From Clostridium culturomicium (GTDB lineage: Bacteria; Bacillota; Clostridia; Clostridiales; Clostridiaceae), in NCBI RefSeq assembly GCF_000821305.1, contig NZ_CCXK01000015.1, positions 126,528 through 190,527 on the forward strand: 64,000 nt of DNA, given 5' to 3'. The first letter of the stretch is position 1; each line of letters begins with the position of its first letter. The notes under the pieces are model-generated. The model ran no database searches, was not told the origin of the DNA, and saw only the letters and a list, made by a program, of their open reading frames with translations. The position numbers and the translations under genes are program-made. This document shows positions 26,556-35,342 of the stretch, one piece after another.

Positions 26556-26593
26556 ATAAAAGGCTGTTGAAGAATACTTCAACAGCCTTTTAT
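26556..26593. terminator. Bidirectional terminator
   Basis: Perfect 15-bp stem AAAAGGCTGTTGAAG (26558-26572) with CTTCAACAGCCTTTT (26577-26591), between convergent genes. Confidence 0.92.
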
Positions 26594-26596
26594 GGC

Positions 26597-27208
26597 TTAT
26601 AAATGTTCAATCCTATAGCCAATTTCCTTATTAGCTAATCTATAGCCCTCTTCAATCATTTCTTGCTCTGACTTTTCACTTCCTAGTAATGAATCTATTG
26701 TCATCTGACTTCTATCCTTAAAATATTTTTCGAGAAGTGACTTCTCCATATCACTTTGTGAAGCAATAGAGTAATCATCTAAAATATGTTTTACTTCAAA
26801 GCCATAATCTCTAAGTGCTCTTCCTACTAATATACTTCGATGACACCTGTTTGGGTCCTGCATAGCACCCATTAAAGCAATTTTATAGCCTTTTTCCCAT
26901 CCAACCCTGAGCCTTTCAATTCCTTTTTTGAAATCCTCCTCTAACACAACCCTTTCAAAATCAGAATATCCCTCGTCATAATATGAAACTTTATTTTCCC
27001 TTTTAGCCGCAAGTTCCTTAGCCATATAAATATAGATAAACCCAGCTTTTGTTAAAGTTTCCTTAATTGTTTCTTTATCAAACTGAATATTATATTTTGA
27101 ATAAGGTGTACCTCTTATATCAACCACACAATCAATATGATAATACCTAAGCATATCAAGTAGCCTTTCAACTGTATAATTGGAATGCCCAATTGTATAA
27201 ATCTCCAT
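26597..27208 (-). CDS. DUF488 family protein
   Basis: 203 residues with the DUF488 opening 'IYTIGHSNYTVERLLDML', then 'VVDIRGTPYSKYN' and 'LMGAMQDPNRCHRSIL', where the Cys-His-Arg motif could form a metal or catalytic site. The biochemical role of the family is not established. Start at ATG 27208 (GGAG eight bases upstream). Monocistronic. Confidence 0.88.
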   Translation of the reverse strand: MEIYTIGHSNYTVERLLDMLRYYHIDCVVDIRGTPYSKYNIQFDKETIKETLTKAGFIYIYMAKELAAKRENKVSYYDEGYSDFERVVLEEDFKKGIERLRVGWEKGYKIALMGAMQDPNRCHRSILVGRALRDYGFEVKHILDDYSIASQSDMEKSLLEKYFKDRSQMTIDSLLGSEKSEQEMIEEGYRLANKEIGYRIEHL

Positions 27209-27319
27209 AAAATAAACTCCTTTCCTCATTTATTTTCATAATCCATTCATCTATCACAACTAAGTTTATATTTCATATTATAGTATTATCATTTAATAAA
27301 CGAAAGCGGAAGTGATTTT

Positions 27320-27805
27320 ATGACTGGACAAATCTTATATTATTTGGCTGCTATTTTGTTAATAATTTCATTTTTCAAGGATAGAGCTAAAACTATCAAA
27401 GCACTAAAGACTGCCCTTAAATCCTTTGAAGGTATAATGCCTCAATTCCTTGGAATTATCGTTACAATAGGAGTTATACTTGCAATAGTTAATCCTCAAA
27501 CCATCTCTAACCTTATTGGTGAAAATTCAGGCTTTGTAGGCGTATTACTTTCCTCTATAATAGGTTCCATAACAATGATGCCAACATTTGTAGCCTTTTC
27601 AACAGGTCAAACCCTTTTACAAAATGGAGCTGGATACCCACAGGTAGGTGCCCTAATTGCAACCTTAACCATGGTTGGTATTATAACCTATTCACTTGAG
27701 TCCAAATATATCGGTAAAAAAGGTGCCTTACTCAGAAATTTATTAGCATTTTTCTTTTCCTTTATTGTTGCCCTCTTAATTGAAAAGGTGGTGAATCTAT
27801 TATGA
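27320..27805 (+). CDS. Predicted permease, first half (DUF318/ArsP_1-like)
   Basis: 161-residue membrane protein with four to five helices. The 'FVGVLLSSIIGSITMMPTFVAF' stretch (split, about 74-95) looks like the repeated half of the DUF318 permease family. It overlaps the next gene by 4 nt (ATGA type), so both halves are translated together. The substrate is unknown; the family includes organoarsenical exporters, but nothing here points to arsenic. Confidence 0.65.
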   Translation: MTGQILYYLAAILLIISFFKDRAKTIKALKTALKSFEGIMPQFLGIIVTIGVILAIVNPQTISNLIGENSGFVGVLLSSIIGSITMMPTFVAFSTGQTLLQNGAGYPQVGALIATLTMVGIITYSLESKYIGKKGALLRNLLAFFFSFIVALLIEKVVNLL

Positions 27806-28347
27806 TAGAAAAATTAACTTACTTAATAAAACGATATGCATTCTTTTTAATATCATTAGAAATTCTTTTAATAATCTACCTTTTTCATCCTGCCATTGCA
27901 ATCAAAACATTTGAAAGTGCTTCTTCAAGCTTTATCCAAATGCTAGTAGTTCTACCACCTATAATGATTCTTCTAGGTCTTATTGATGTATGGGTTGCTA
28001 GAGAAACTCTGATGAAATACATGGGAAATGATTCTGGTATTATCGGAATATTTCTTGCCATGGCAATTGGATCTATAGCAGCTGGACCTATGTATGCTGC
28101 TTTTCCTTTTACAGCAGTACTTATAAAAAAAGGTGTTAAGTTTAGTAATGTAATTATATTTATGAATGCTTGGTGTGTAACGAAAATATCTACGCTCCTC
28201 TTTGAGATATCCGCTCTAGGATATAAATTTACCATTGCTAGACTTATAATTGATATTCCAGGTGTTATTATAATGGGATATCTTGTTTATCATTTAATGG
28301 GTAAAGATGAACTAACTAAACTCTATGACTCCTACTATGAGATTTAA
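27802..28347 (+). CDS. Predicted permease, second half (DUF318/ArsP_1-like)
   Basis: 181 residues with about five helices. 'IIGIFLAMAIGSIAAGPMYAAF' (split, about 78-99) mirrors the first half's 'SIIGSITMMPTF' segment, suggesting that the pair equals one split, pseudo-symmetric permease. Followed by a strong terminator. Confidence 0.68.
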   Translation: MIEKLTYLIKRYAFFLISLEILLIIYLFHPAIAIKTFESASSSFIQMLVVLPPIMILLGLIDVWVARETLMKYMGNDSGIIGIFLAMAIGSIAAGPMYAAFPFTAVLIKKGVKFSNVIIFMNAWCVTKISTLLFEISALGYKFTIARLIIDIPGVIIMGYLVYHLMGKDELTKLYDSYYEI

Positions 28348-28348
28348 A

Positions 28349-28380
28349 TAAAAAAGCTGCCAAATCTGGCAGCCTTTTAT
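28349..28380. terminator. Bidirectional terminator
   Basis: AAAAGCTGCCA / TGGCAGCCTTTT hairpin between the permease pair and the convergent small membrane protein gene. Confidence 0.9.
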
Positions 28381-28390
28381 CATATCTGTA

Positions 28391-28693
28391 TTACTTTTTA
28401 TATTTTTTATCACCCATTGTAAGAAGTATAATTAATAAAATTATTAATATAGTGTTTAAAACTACCACTCCCATAACCTTATTAAAAATAAACCCTGTAA
28501 TAGTTAATAAAGTAATTAATACCCCTATAATTAATTCAGTTTTTCCAACCCAATTAATATAACCTTCTTCATTTTTTATATTCTTTATTTTGTAATCATT
28601 TATCAAACTAGTTTTCTTTTTATATTTTATAAGATATCCTATTATAATAAGTGAAATTCCTACTACCCCACTTATAATATAAAGTAACCACAT
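28391..28693 (-). CDS. Small membrane protein, unknown
   Basis: 100 residues with three predicted membrane helices (about 3-22, 50-68, 73-92) and a basic loop after the first. No family recognised. Last gene of the GntR/ABC operon or a separate unit 40 nt downstream of the next small membrane protein. Confidence 0.6.
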   Translation of the reverse strand: MWLLYIISGVVGISLIIIGYLIKYKKKTSLINDYKIKNIKNEEGYINWVGKTELIIGVLITLLTITGFIFNKVMGVVVLNTILIILLIILLTMGDKKYKK

Positions 28694-28733
28694 AATAATA
28701 CCCTCATTCCTAAATTTTAAGATAAATCATTAC

Positions 28734-29060
28734 TCATGATTTTCCACACTTAAACATTTGATGATAAAATGCGATTATTAAGCCAAAAATTAATATAAAT
28801 GCTTGTAACATCATCATAGCATTATGATACTTTGCATCAATAAATACGCTAATAATGGCAATTACTATTACACTTACCCCATTTACTAAAAGGTCTCTTC
28901 CAACAATTCTTGATACCTTTTCCTTATCGTGTTTTTCCTCATCAAAAAAGTTAAGCACATCTCCTATATTACAGAATCTAATTATAGCACCTAAACCGCT
29001 TATTATTCCACCACCCAGAAAAGCTATCATTAAAATACCTGTTAAATCACCTGGCTTCAT
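28734..29060 (-). CDS. Small membrane protein, DUF3784-like
   Basis: 108 residues with three helices and a charged loop ('FFDEEKHDKEKVSRIVGRDLL') between helices 1 and 2. The layout recalls DUF3784 proteins, which are of unknown function. It lies 28 nt downstream of the DUF1648-type gene in the same direction. Confidence 0.55.
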   Translation of the reverse strand: MKPGDLTGILMIAFLGGGIISGLGAIIRFCNIGDVLNFFDEEKHDKEKVSRIVGRDLLVNGVSVIVIAIISVFIDAKYHNAMMMLQAFILIFGLIIAFYHQMFKCGKS

Positions 29061-29088
29061 ATTTGTATCTCCTTTTAACCCAAGTTAA

Positions 29089-30222
29089 CTATTTACTTAT
29101 AGCAATGCTAATCAAAATATTAACTATTATAAATATAATTAATCCCACCATAGCAATCCATGACTTAGGATTAGCAAAGTTAACTGTCCAGCCTACTCCA
29201 ATCCTCTTTTCAACCATCCATGCTGGGTCATTCTTATTGAAGTAAAAACCTCCAAGAATCCACTTATCATCATCATCCTTATAAAGCTCATCCTTTTCTT
29301 CAGTCTTTTGAAGGTTTCTTCCACCCTGTCCCATTCTTATAAACATAACCATGAAAGCAATCATAGTTAAAAACAATGAGATTACAAATATATAGTTTAT
29401 TATTGTGATATCAAAATCCCAAAGAATTGAGCCTTGAATAACTGAAAACATAAGCATCATTTGAAGTGCTGTAACAAACATCATCATCGAACCTAATCTT
29501 CTAAACTTCTTCTTTCGAATCACTGTTCCTTCTATTGAGCCACTATTCAAATCAACCTTAGATTTATTAATCATTATATTTATACCATACATTAGAATTC
29601 CCATAAAAAATTGAGTTAATGGAAATTGAAATATTATTAACTTGCCTCTTAAGGTATGTGGCTTAACTACACCAAAAGTAGAATTAGAAATTTCCATAAC
29701 CTGTGGAAGCTGATTGAACCTAATTAAAGTGAAGGTTCCCATAACAATAGGAAATGCTAATAATAGTAAAAACCATTTTGAATTTAAAGACTTAAATTTC
29801 TCATCCTTCTTAGGCTTTCTTAAAGTAGTATCTGTAACAACAACATTTCTTTTTTTATAAGTCCATCCATTTTCCTTTTTAAGCCTTTTAGCTTTAAAGT
29901 GATATATAATAAATATTACATTTGAAATGAGCATAGTTCCTATGGACATCCCTGCTACAATCCACTCCATAACCTCATTGTTTGACATATTCGCTTTTAA
30001 GCAAATAAAGTTCATCGCTATAAATAAAATTATATATACAATTGAAATTATTTTCTTATAGGCTTTGTCTAAATCAAGAAGCTCCTGCTCTCCAAAGTGC
30101 TCCATTGGAAATCTCACCCCAAAGAATATTCCATTATTAGATAATCTATTTAAAAAATAAGATACTAAAAATAAAACAATAACAAATGAGTTAACTGTAA
30201 CCAGTCCTATAATCCTGTCCAT
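29089..30222 (-). CDS. DUF1648/DUF5808 membrane protein
   Basis: 377 residues with about eight helices. The centre has a DUF1648-like segment ('FPIVMGTFTLIRFNQLPQVM', where IP-HF is usual) and the C-terminus a DUF5808 block ('DDKWILGGFYFNKNDPAWMV', split, about 320-350). Such proteins often neighbour GntR/YtrA regulators and ABC exporters in Firmicutes. Start at ATG 30222, which follows the GntR stop by one base; GGGAGAT of the gntR 3' end acts as ribosome site. Confidence 0.75.
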   Translation of the reverse strand: MDRIIGLVTVNSFVIVLFLVSYFLNRLSNNGIFFGVRFPMEHFGEQELLDLDKAYKKIISIVYIILFIAMNFICLKANMSNNEVMEWIVAGMSIGTMLISNVIFIIYHFKAKRLKKENGWTYKKRNVVVTDTTLRKPKKDEKFKSLNSKWFLLLLAFPIVMGTFTLIRFNQLPQVMEISNSTFGVVKPHTLRGKLIIFQFPLTQFFMGILMYGINIMINKSKVDLNSGSIEGTVIRKKKFRRLGSMMMFVTALQMMLMFSVIQGSILWDFDITIINYIFVISLFLTMIAFMVMFIRMGQGGRNLQKTEEKDELYKDDDDKWILGGFYFNKNDPAWMVEKRIGVGWTVNFANPKSWIAMVGLIIFIIVNILISIAISK

Positions 30223-30223
30223 A

Positions 30224-30610
30224 CTAGTCATCTCCCTCTTCAAACTGCTTGAAGATAATATCAATCTTCTCTTTTAGAAGCTCTTTATCTATACCTCTAT
30301 TATAACATTCTGCCATATAATAGGATAAATTGTAATCCAATTCCTCTTGGAATTTTTCCTCTGATAATTTTAAATCTAAAGAAATAAATGCGCCTCTTCT
30401 TCTGTCTATCTTTAAATATCCATCATCCTTCAGCAGAGAATATGCCTTATTAACCGTATGCATATTAACACCGATATCCTCTGCAAGTCCCCTTACTGAA
30501 GGAAGTTCCTCACCATCTTCAATTTTCCCCTTAGCTATTCCTTCTATAACTTGATTTTTTATCTGAAGATATATAGGTATCTCCGAATCAAAATCTATCC
30601 TTAAAATCAA
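30224..30610 (-). CDS. GntR-family regulator, YtrA subfamily
   Basis: 128 residues: an N-terminal winged HTH ('PIYLQIKNQVIEGIAKGKI', 'LPSVRGLAEDIGVNMHTVNKAYSLL', split) and a short C-terminal helical tail, which is the YtrA layout. It lies in the operon with an ABC ATPase and permease and probably represses the promoter by the inverted repeat at 33003-33041. Confidence 0.9.
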   Translation of the reverse strand: MILRIDFDSEIPIYLQIKNQVIEGIAKGKIEDGEELPSVRGLAEDIGVNMHTVNKAYSLLKDDGYLKIDRRRGAFISLDLKLSEEKFQEELDYNLSYYMAECYNRGIDKELLKEKIDIIFKQFEEGDD

Positions 30611-30625
30611 TTTCTCATCTCCTAT

Positions 30626-32266
30626 CTAACAACCAAGTTTGTTAAATAAATTTTCTCCCTTAGTTTTTAAAATGATAACTGATACCACATCTAAAATTGC
30701 TAATAACACTGTTATACCTGCTAGATAAACGTAAATATTAGTAATATGAAGGTACTTAATAGAAAGATAACATATTCCTATTACTATTGCCACTAAAATT
30801 ACCCCCATAAACATACTTACCATGGAGCTTAAGCTTTGCTTAACAACTTGAGTTTCATTCTTCCACTCCATTTTAGGGAAGTATAAATTTATTATTACTC
30901 CTGACACTGCAACTAAAACAGCTAAAAGTGTTGGAATTAACAATGTCCACATTGTATTTACGAAGGTTAAATCAAAACCTATCCAGAATAAAATTGTACA
31001 TAATATTATTGATGGTATTGTAAGTGCTAAATTCACTGCAATTTTACCCTTAAAAATATCAAAAGCTTTAACTGGAGATGACTTTAAAATCCAAAGATTC
31101 TTACCTTCTAAAGATATTGATGAGCCTGTTGTACAACTTATTCCTACTCCAAAACATATAAGCATTAAAGGCATAAATTGAAGCATATCCTTCATAGCAT
31201 TAATTGCCATTGTAATATCAGCATCTCCTGATTGCATCATTATCTTTATAAATCCCTCTGCTCCAACAAAGGCTGCTGCTACTGCTGCCATCAAAACTAG
31301 AAGCATACCAACAGAAGTATTCATCACGTAAATTGAAGATGATAGATATCTTCTAAGCTCTTTTTTAAATAAAGCAACTGTAGGTGATGAAGTTTTTAAT
31401 GAGGTCATTTTATAATTTGATTTCTTAAAGGTTTCTCCTAATCTTAAGTTAATTGATTTAAAGCTCCTGGCAAAGATAGCTACAAAAATTATAAATGGCA
31501 CTACTGACCAAATAATTAACATTCCGAGAGATGAAACACTTAAATTTGCTAAAGCATCTGCATAATAATATGCTGGTGGAAACACTTTAGTCATAGCTGA
31601 AGCTATAGAGCTGCTGTTTGCTATTACATAATTCATTATGTCATTCATCTTGAAAGATGCAGCCATAAATCCAACTAAAAATATAATACTTAAAACCGTT
31701 AAAATTGTATTTTTGTGTTTTGTTTTTGATGATATATAGCTTAAACCAAAGGCACATATAGAAGCCACAACTACTGGTAAAAGCGGTACAAATAAAATTG
31801 ATATAAGCATAAATAAAAAGAATAATGGACTTACACTAGCATTTCTAAAATAAACTATTGATGTAGGAATTAAAACTAATGCTGTGAATAAATAATTTAA
31901 TAGCAGTAATTCTAACATTTTGCTTGTTAAAACAACGCTTGGCTTTATTGGCAGACTCATTAAGTTCTCAAAATCCTTTGAACCAAATAAAACCCCTTGC
32001 GCCTTATAAATAGATGTAAATAATACAAATAAAACGCTCATTATTACTGAACTAATTAATATCAAATCAAGCATTCCAAATTGATTAAGCATCATTGCAA
32101 GTCCAGAAGCATATATAACAATCAAAGCTCCAATGGCTATAATTCCAATTAAAAGACTTGCTCCAGCAAAGGTATTTTTTGCTCCACTTCCCTTTGTATT
32201 TTTAATATTATTTATTCCTAGCGAATTTATGATATTTGCCTTTAATAAAATTCCAAGTTTACTCAT
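30626..32266 (-). CDS. ABC-2-type exporter permease
   Basis: 546 residues with about 12 membrane helices and a large cytoplasmic loop after residue 275. It resembles putative ABC exporter permeases that pair with a single ATPase ('FENLMSLPIKPSVVLTSKML', split, is characteristic of this group). The start ATG 32266 overlaps the ATPase stop. Likely exports a toxic or membrane-active compound; the substrate is unknown. Confidence 0.8.
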   Translation of the reverse strand: MSKLGILLKANIINSLGINNIKNTKGSGAKNTFAGASLLIGIIAIGALIVIYASGLAMMLNQFGMLDLILISSVIMSVLFVLFTSIYKAQGVLFGSKDFENLMSLPIKPSVVLTSKMLELLLLNYLFTALVLIPTSIVYFRNASVSPLFFLFMLISILFVPLLPVVVASICAFGLSYISSKTKHKNTILTVLSIIFLVGFMAASFKMNDIMNYVIANSSSIASAMTKVFPPAYYYADALANLSVSSLGMLIIWSVVPFIIFVAIFARSFKSINLRLGETFKKSNYKMTSLKTSSPTVALFKKELRRYLSSSIYVMNTSVGMLLVLMAAVAAAFVGAEGFIKIMMQSGDADITMAINAMKDMLQFMPLMLICFGVGISCTTGSSISLEGKNLWILKSSPVKAFDIFKGKIAVNLALTIPSIILCTILFWIGFDLTFVNTMWTLLIPTLLAVLVAVSGVIINLYFPKMEWKNETQVVKQSLSSMVSMFMGVILVAIVIGICYLSIKYLHITNIYVYLAGITVLLAILDVVSVIILKTKGENLFNKLGC

Positions 32267-32972
32267 TATCAATCAACTCCATAAATAATTCTTCAAGGCT
32301 TCCATCCCCTTTAACCTCTTCAGTCGTTCCTGAAGCTACAATCTTACCACCTTTAATAATTGCAACCTTATCACATAACTTTTCAGCAACCTCTAATACG
32401 TGAGTTGAAAAGAATATTGCTCCGCCCTCATCACATAAATCTCTCATGAAACCCTTCAATAAGTGAGCAGCCTTTGGATCTAATCCAACAAAAGGCTCAT
32501 CTAGTACTAAAAGCTTTGGTTTATGAATTAATGCAGAAATTAAAGCCAGCTTTTGTTTCATACCATGTGAATAAGAAGAAATTACATCCCCAAGAGCTTT
32601 AGTAATTTCAAAAGCATCACTATACTTCTTAATAAGATTTTCTCTCTCAGCCTTTGGAACCTCAAAAATATCTCCAATGAAGTTTAAATACTGAATTCCA
32701 GTTAAAGAATTATATAAATCAGGATTGTCTGGAATATAAGCAATATCCCTTTTACATGTTAAAGGCTCTTTCTTAATATCATTTCCGTTGATTAAAATAG
32801 TACCTTCCTCAAAATCTAAAATACCAACAACAGCCTTTATTGTAGTAGTCTTTCCTGCACCATTATGACCGATGAAACCAAAAATCTCACCTGGTTGCAC
32901 TTCTATAGAAACGTTGTCTACAACCTTTTTTCCTTTGCTATAGGATTTTGAATAATTTTTTATTGATAACAT
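32259..32972 (-). CDS. ABC transporter ATPase
   Basis: 237 residues. Walker A 'GHNGAGKTTT', Q-loop, signature 'YSHGMKQKLALI' (a Gly-Met variant common in drug-export ATPases), Walker B 'LLVLDEPFVGLDP', and H-loop 'STHVLE'. The start at ATG 32972 follows GGATGTGGG; a longer frame to 33050 runs through the operator repeat and is unlikely. First gene of the operon ATPase-permease-GntR-DUF1648. Confidence 0.9.
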   Translation of the reverse strand: MLSIKNYSKSYSKGKKVVDNVSIEVQPGEIFGFIGHNGAGKTTTIKAVVGILDFEEGTILINGNDIKKEPLTCKRDIAYIPDNPDLYNSLTGIQYLNFIGDIFEVPKAERENLIKKYSDAFEITKALGDVISSYSHGMKQKLALISALIHKPKLLVLDEPFVGLDPKAAHLLKGFMRDLCDEGGAIFFSTHVLEVAEKLCDKVAIIKGGKIVASGTTEEVKGDGSLEELFMELIDNE

Positions 32973-32993
32973 TAAACCCACATCCTTATACTT

Positions 32994-33041
32994 TGTTATA
33001 GTTGTTATAGTTGTTATATATATAGTATAACAACTATAACA
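32994..33041. promoter_or_regulatory. Inverted-repeat operator with tandem GTTATAGTT units
   Basis: A perfect 16-bp inverted repeat: TGTTATAGTTGTTATA (33003-33018) and its complement (33026-33041), 7-bp spacer. A second overlapping copy of the left arm starts at 32994 (9-bp period). It lies in the promoter region of the ABC operon, 22 nt or more from the ATPase start, and is the probable GntR site. Confidence 0.7.
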
Positions 33042-33086
33042 AAACTTCAATAGGCTTGATGATATATTTTTAACACTACTTTCGAC

Positions 33087-33128
33087 ATAAAAACTCCAGC
33101 AATAAAATTAATTATTGCTGGAGTTTTG
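33087..33128. terminator. Terminator
   Basis: 15-bp perfect stem AAAACTCCAGCAATA (33090-33104) with TATTGCTGGAGTTTT (33113-33127), just after the anti-sigma gene stop on the - strand. Confidence 0.92.
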
Positions 33129-34565
33129 CTATGGCATTATTTTTATATAACTCTTACTAACATCTCTAGGATTTGCTACAGTACTAAATCCTAATGTATT
33201 AACAGATATATATGCAGTATCTAGATAATCTTCATCAACAGCATAAGCTAAATGAATTTCATAGGTCTCTTTCGCTTTAAAATCAGCAAAATAGTAATGA
33301 GTTCCTTGATAATCTCCCTTATCAAAATAGAATGGTCTAGACTCATGTTGAAGCTCATGATTAGAAGGATATATTCCATCTTCATCATGATCGAGACTTT
33401 CAATTATATATGTCATAAGCGGTGAAAAAGATGTATCAATTATATCTTCCTCTGAATTGTTAGTTACTTCTAAAGTTACATATACAAATTTCATTCCAAC
33501 TACTTTAGTCTGTCTATTCATTTTATTGTCAGCCCAGTACTCTCTCTCAAGTCTTTCATATTCTTTTAGTGTGCCATCATCATTTAAATATTGAAGATAG
33601 TTACCATATTTATCAATGACATTTTCTATTCTATCGAAATACTCTGGCTTTAGATCTGGTGTTTTATCCATCACCTCAATACTTTTAACAGCATAGCTTA
33701 AATCAGACTTTGCTCTATCTATGAAATCATTTCTCTCTTCATCAATACCAAAGAACTCCCGCTCTATAGATTCTTGGATTGTATTGTCAACTACCTCATC
33801 TTTGTTATTATCATATCCTGAAGAGTATGCTGGAATATCAACGAAGGAACCTGGTATTTCATTATATGTTATATTTTCAGCAACCTTAATAAGTTCCTCT
33901 AAAGGCACGGTTTCATGTCCATATAATTTAATAATTCGACCATCATCTTCATATAAAAGATAGATAATATGTCTAAAATCAATTCCATCTCTAGTAAGAA
34001 CCTTTGCTTTTACTCCACCTATAGTTTTATCCTCAACACTACTTACATATATATCTTTAAAGTCATATGGACTATATACTGGCAATATTGTAATTCCACC
34101 GGTGCTACCACTTCCACTCAGATGATATTTTCCTGGTGTGTCTTTAACCTCTACATATCCTTTCGGTAAATATTGCGGAATAACTTTAATTTCTGGCACC
34201 TTATCATTTTTAAATATCGGTTTAACATCTAACGTAAAGGTTCCTGTTTCTTCATTTTTATTAGCTTTAATCTCATATCTTGTTGCAATTCCAAGGGCTG
34301 TTATAGAAATAGCTAACATAGCAATAATTGCAACAGATAATATTACAAACCTCTTTCCTCTCCTCTTTCTGCCTACAACGCTTGCTGATAAATCTACATC
34401 TATAGTTTCTCCATTAAAACCTTTATACTCATTGATTAATTCTAACTTTCTACTCTCATACTCCTCTGAAAACTTATGTTTTGTTGCTTGATGACTTAAC
34501 TGATCGATAGACTTTTCCTCCCCTAAGAGATACATTAATTTATCAAATTCATCATTATTATTCAT
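33129..34565 (-). CDS. Anti-sigma factor, membrane-anchored, DUF4367-like sensor domain
   Basis: 478 residues: an N-terminal cytoplasmic part of about 70 residues, one membrane helix (about 72-95, 'FVILSVAIIAMLAISITALG') and a large external part. A DUF4367-like block follows the helix ('VIPQYLPKGYVEVK', 'TREGID'-like, 'IKLYGHETVPLEELIKVAENI'). It overlaps the upstream ECF sigma gene by 8 nt, so it is the cognate anti-sigma factor holding that sigma at the membrane. ATG 34565 has GGAG nine bases upstream. Confidence 0.75.
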   Translation of the reverse strand: MNNNDEFDKLMYLLGEEKSIDQLSHQATKHKFSEEYESRKLELINEYKGFNGETIDVDLSASVVGRKRRGKRFVILSVAIIAMLAISITALGIATRYEIKANKNEETGTFTLDVKPIFKNDKVPEIKVIPQYLPKGYVEVKDTPGKYHLSGSGSTGGITILPVYSPYDFKDIYVSSVEDKTIGGVKAKVLTRDGIDFRHIIYLLYEDDGRIIKLYGHETVPLEELIKVAENITYNEIPGSFVDIPAYSSGYDNNKDEVVDNTIQESIEREFFGIDEERNDFIDRAKSDLSYAVKSIEVMDKTPDLKPEYFDRIENVIDKYGNYLQYLNDDGTLKEYERLEREYWADNKMNRQTKVVGMKFVYVTLEVTNNSEEDIIDTSFSPLMTYIIESLDHDEDGIYPSNHELQHESRPFYFDKGDYQGTHYYFADFKAKETYEIHLAYAVDEDYLDTAYISVNTLGFSTVANPRDVSKSYIKIMP

Positions 34566-35097
34566 ATATATCATCTCCTATGAATTTTTTCACCAACGTC
34601 TTTGCTCTTTCATACCGCTTAGCTGCCGTATCTTCCCCAATATTTAAAATTGATGATATTTCTTTATAACTCAGTTCGTAAAAGCAGCGATATTGAATTA
34701 TTTCTTTATATTTATCTGGCATTGATGAAAGTATCTGTGTAACTAAATGTCTATCTTCAACAGATTTTACTGATGGTATTATATTTTTACTTTCACTTAA
34801 TTGCCTATCCTCAATCTCTTCTGTGAAAAGCTGACTCTCTTTACGATTTCTACGATATCTATCAATTGCAATATTCTTCACTGTGTACATTACTAATCTC
34901 TTAGTTTTAAAGCTCTCTATTCTATTTATGCTTTCTAAATGCGGAATAAGTTTTATAATGGCATCTTGAACCGTATCCTCTGCCTGCTCCACATTATTTA
35001 AAATTGAATAGGCTATGCCATACATTTTATTTTCATATACATCGTAAAGCAATTCTAACTTATTCTTTGGTTTTTCATCCTTAATCTGAGCTTCCAT
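34558..35097 (-). CDS. ECF RNA polymerase sigma factor
   Basis: 179 residues with sigma region 2 ('NNVEQAEDTVQDAIIKLIPHLESI', split, about 39-62) and region 4 ('MPDKYKEIIQYRCFYELSYKEISSILNIGEDTAAKRYERAK', split, about 128-168). First gene of a two-gene operon with its anti-sigma. Signal and target promoters unknown. Confidence 0.9.
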   Translation of the reverse strand: MEAQIKDEKPKNKLELLYDVYENKMYGIAYSILNNVEQAEDTVQDAIIKLIPHLESINRIESFKTKRLVMYTVKNIAIDRYRRNRKESQLFTEEIEDRQLSESKNIIPSVKSVEDRHLVTQILSSMPDKYKEIIQYRCFYELSYKEISSILNIGEDTAAKRYERAKTLVKKFIGDDIYE

Positions 35098-35239
35098 TAA
35101 ATCACCTCATATCCTTTAAGAGTACTCTTATCTAATATAACGAATTATCTATTCTATTCCTGACATACAATTTAACTTTTTCAATTATATGGTATATCAA
35201 CCCCTCCTTATATTCAATTGAACCTCTTAACTATTCATA

Positions 35240-35276
35240 TAAAAATGACCTTACAGCACAAACTGTAAGGTCATTA
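35240..35276 (-). terminator. Terminator of the second sigma/anti-sigma operon
   Basis: 13-bp stem AATGACCTTACAG (35244-35256) with CTGTAAGGTCATT (35263-35275), T run on the - strand. Confidence 0.9.
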
Positions 35277-35342
35277 CCCATGATTTATATTTAGATTTCT
35301 AACTAGTTTTTCAAACATTATTCTTCTGATTTATTTATCTAT

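Noticed and set aside
27885..28235. 116-codon open frame antisense to the second permease half
   Set aside because: Shadow of a real membrane gene; no ribosome site and no family features.
32994..33041. Tandem GTTATAGTT units as a minisatellite or CRISPR-like array
   Set aside because: Too short, no spacers, and forms a perfect dyad in a promoter; an operator is the better reading.
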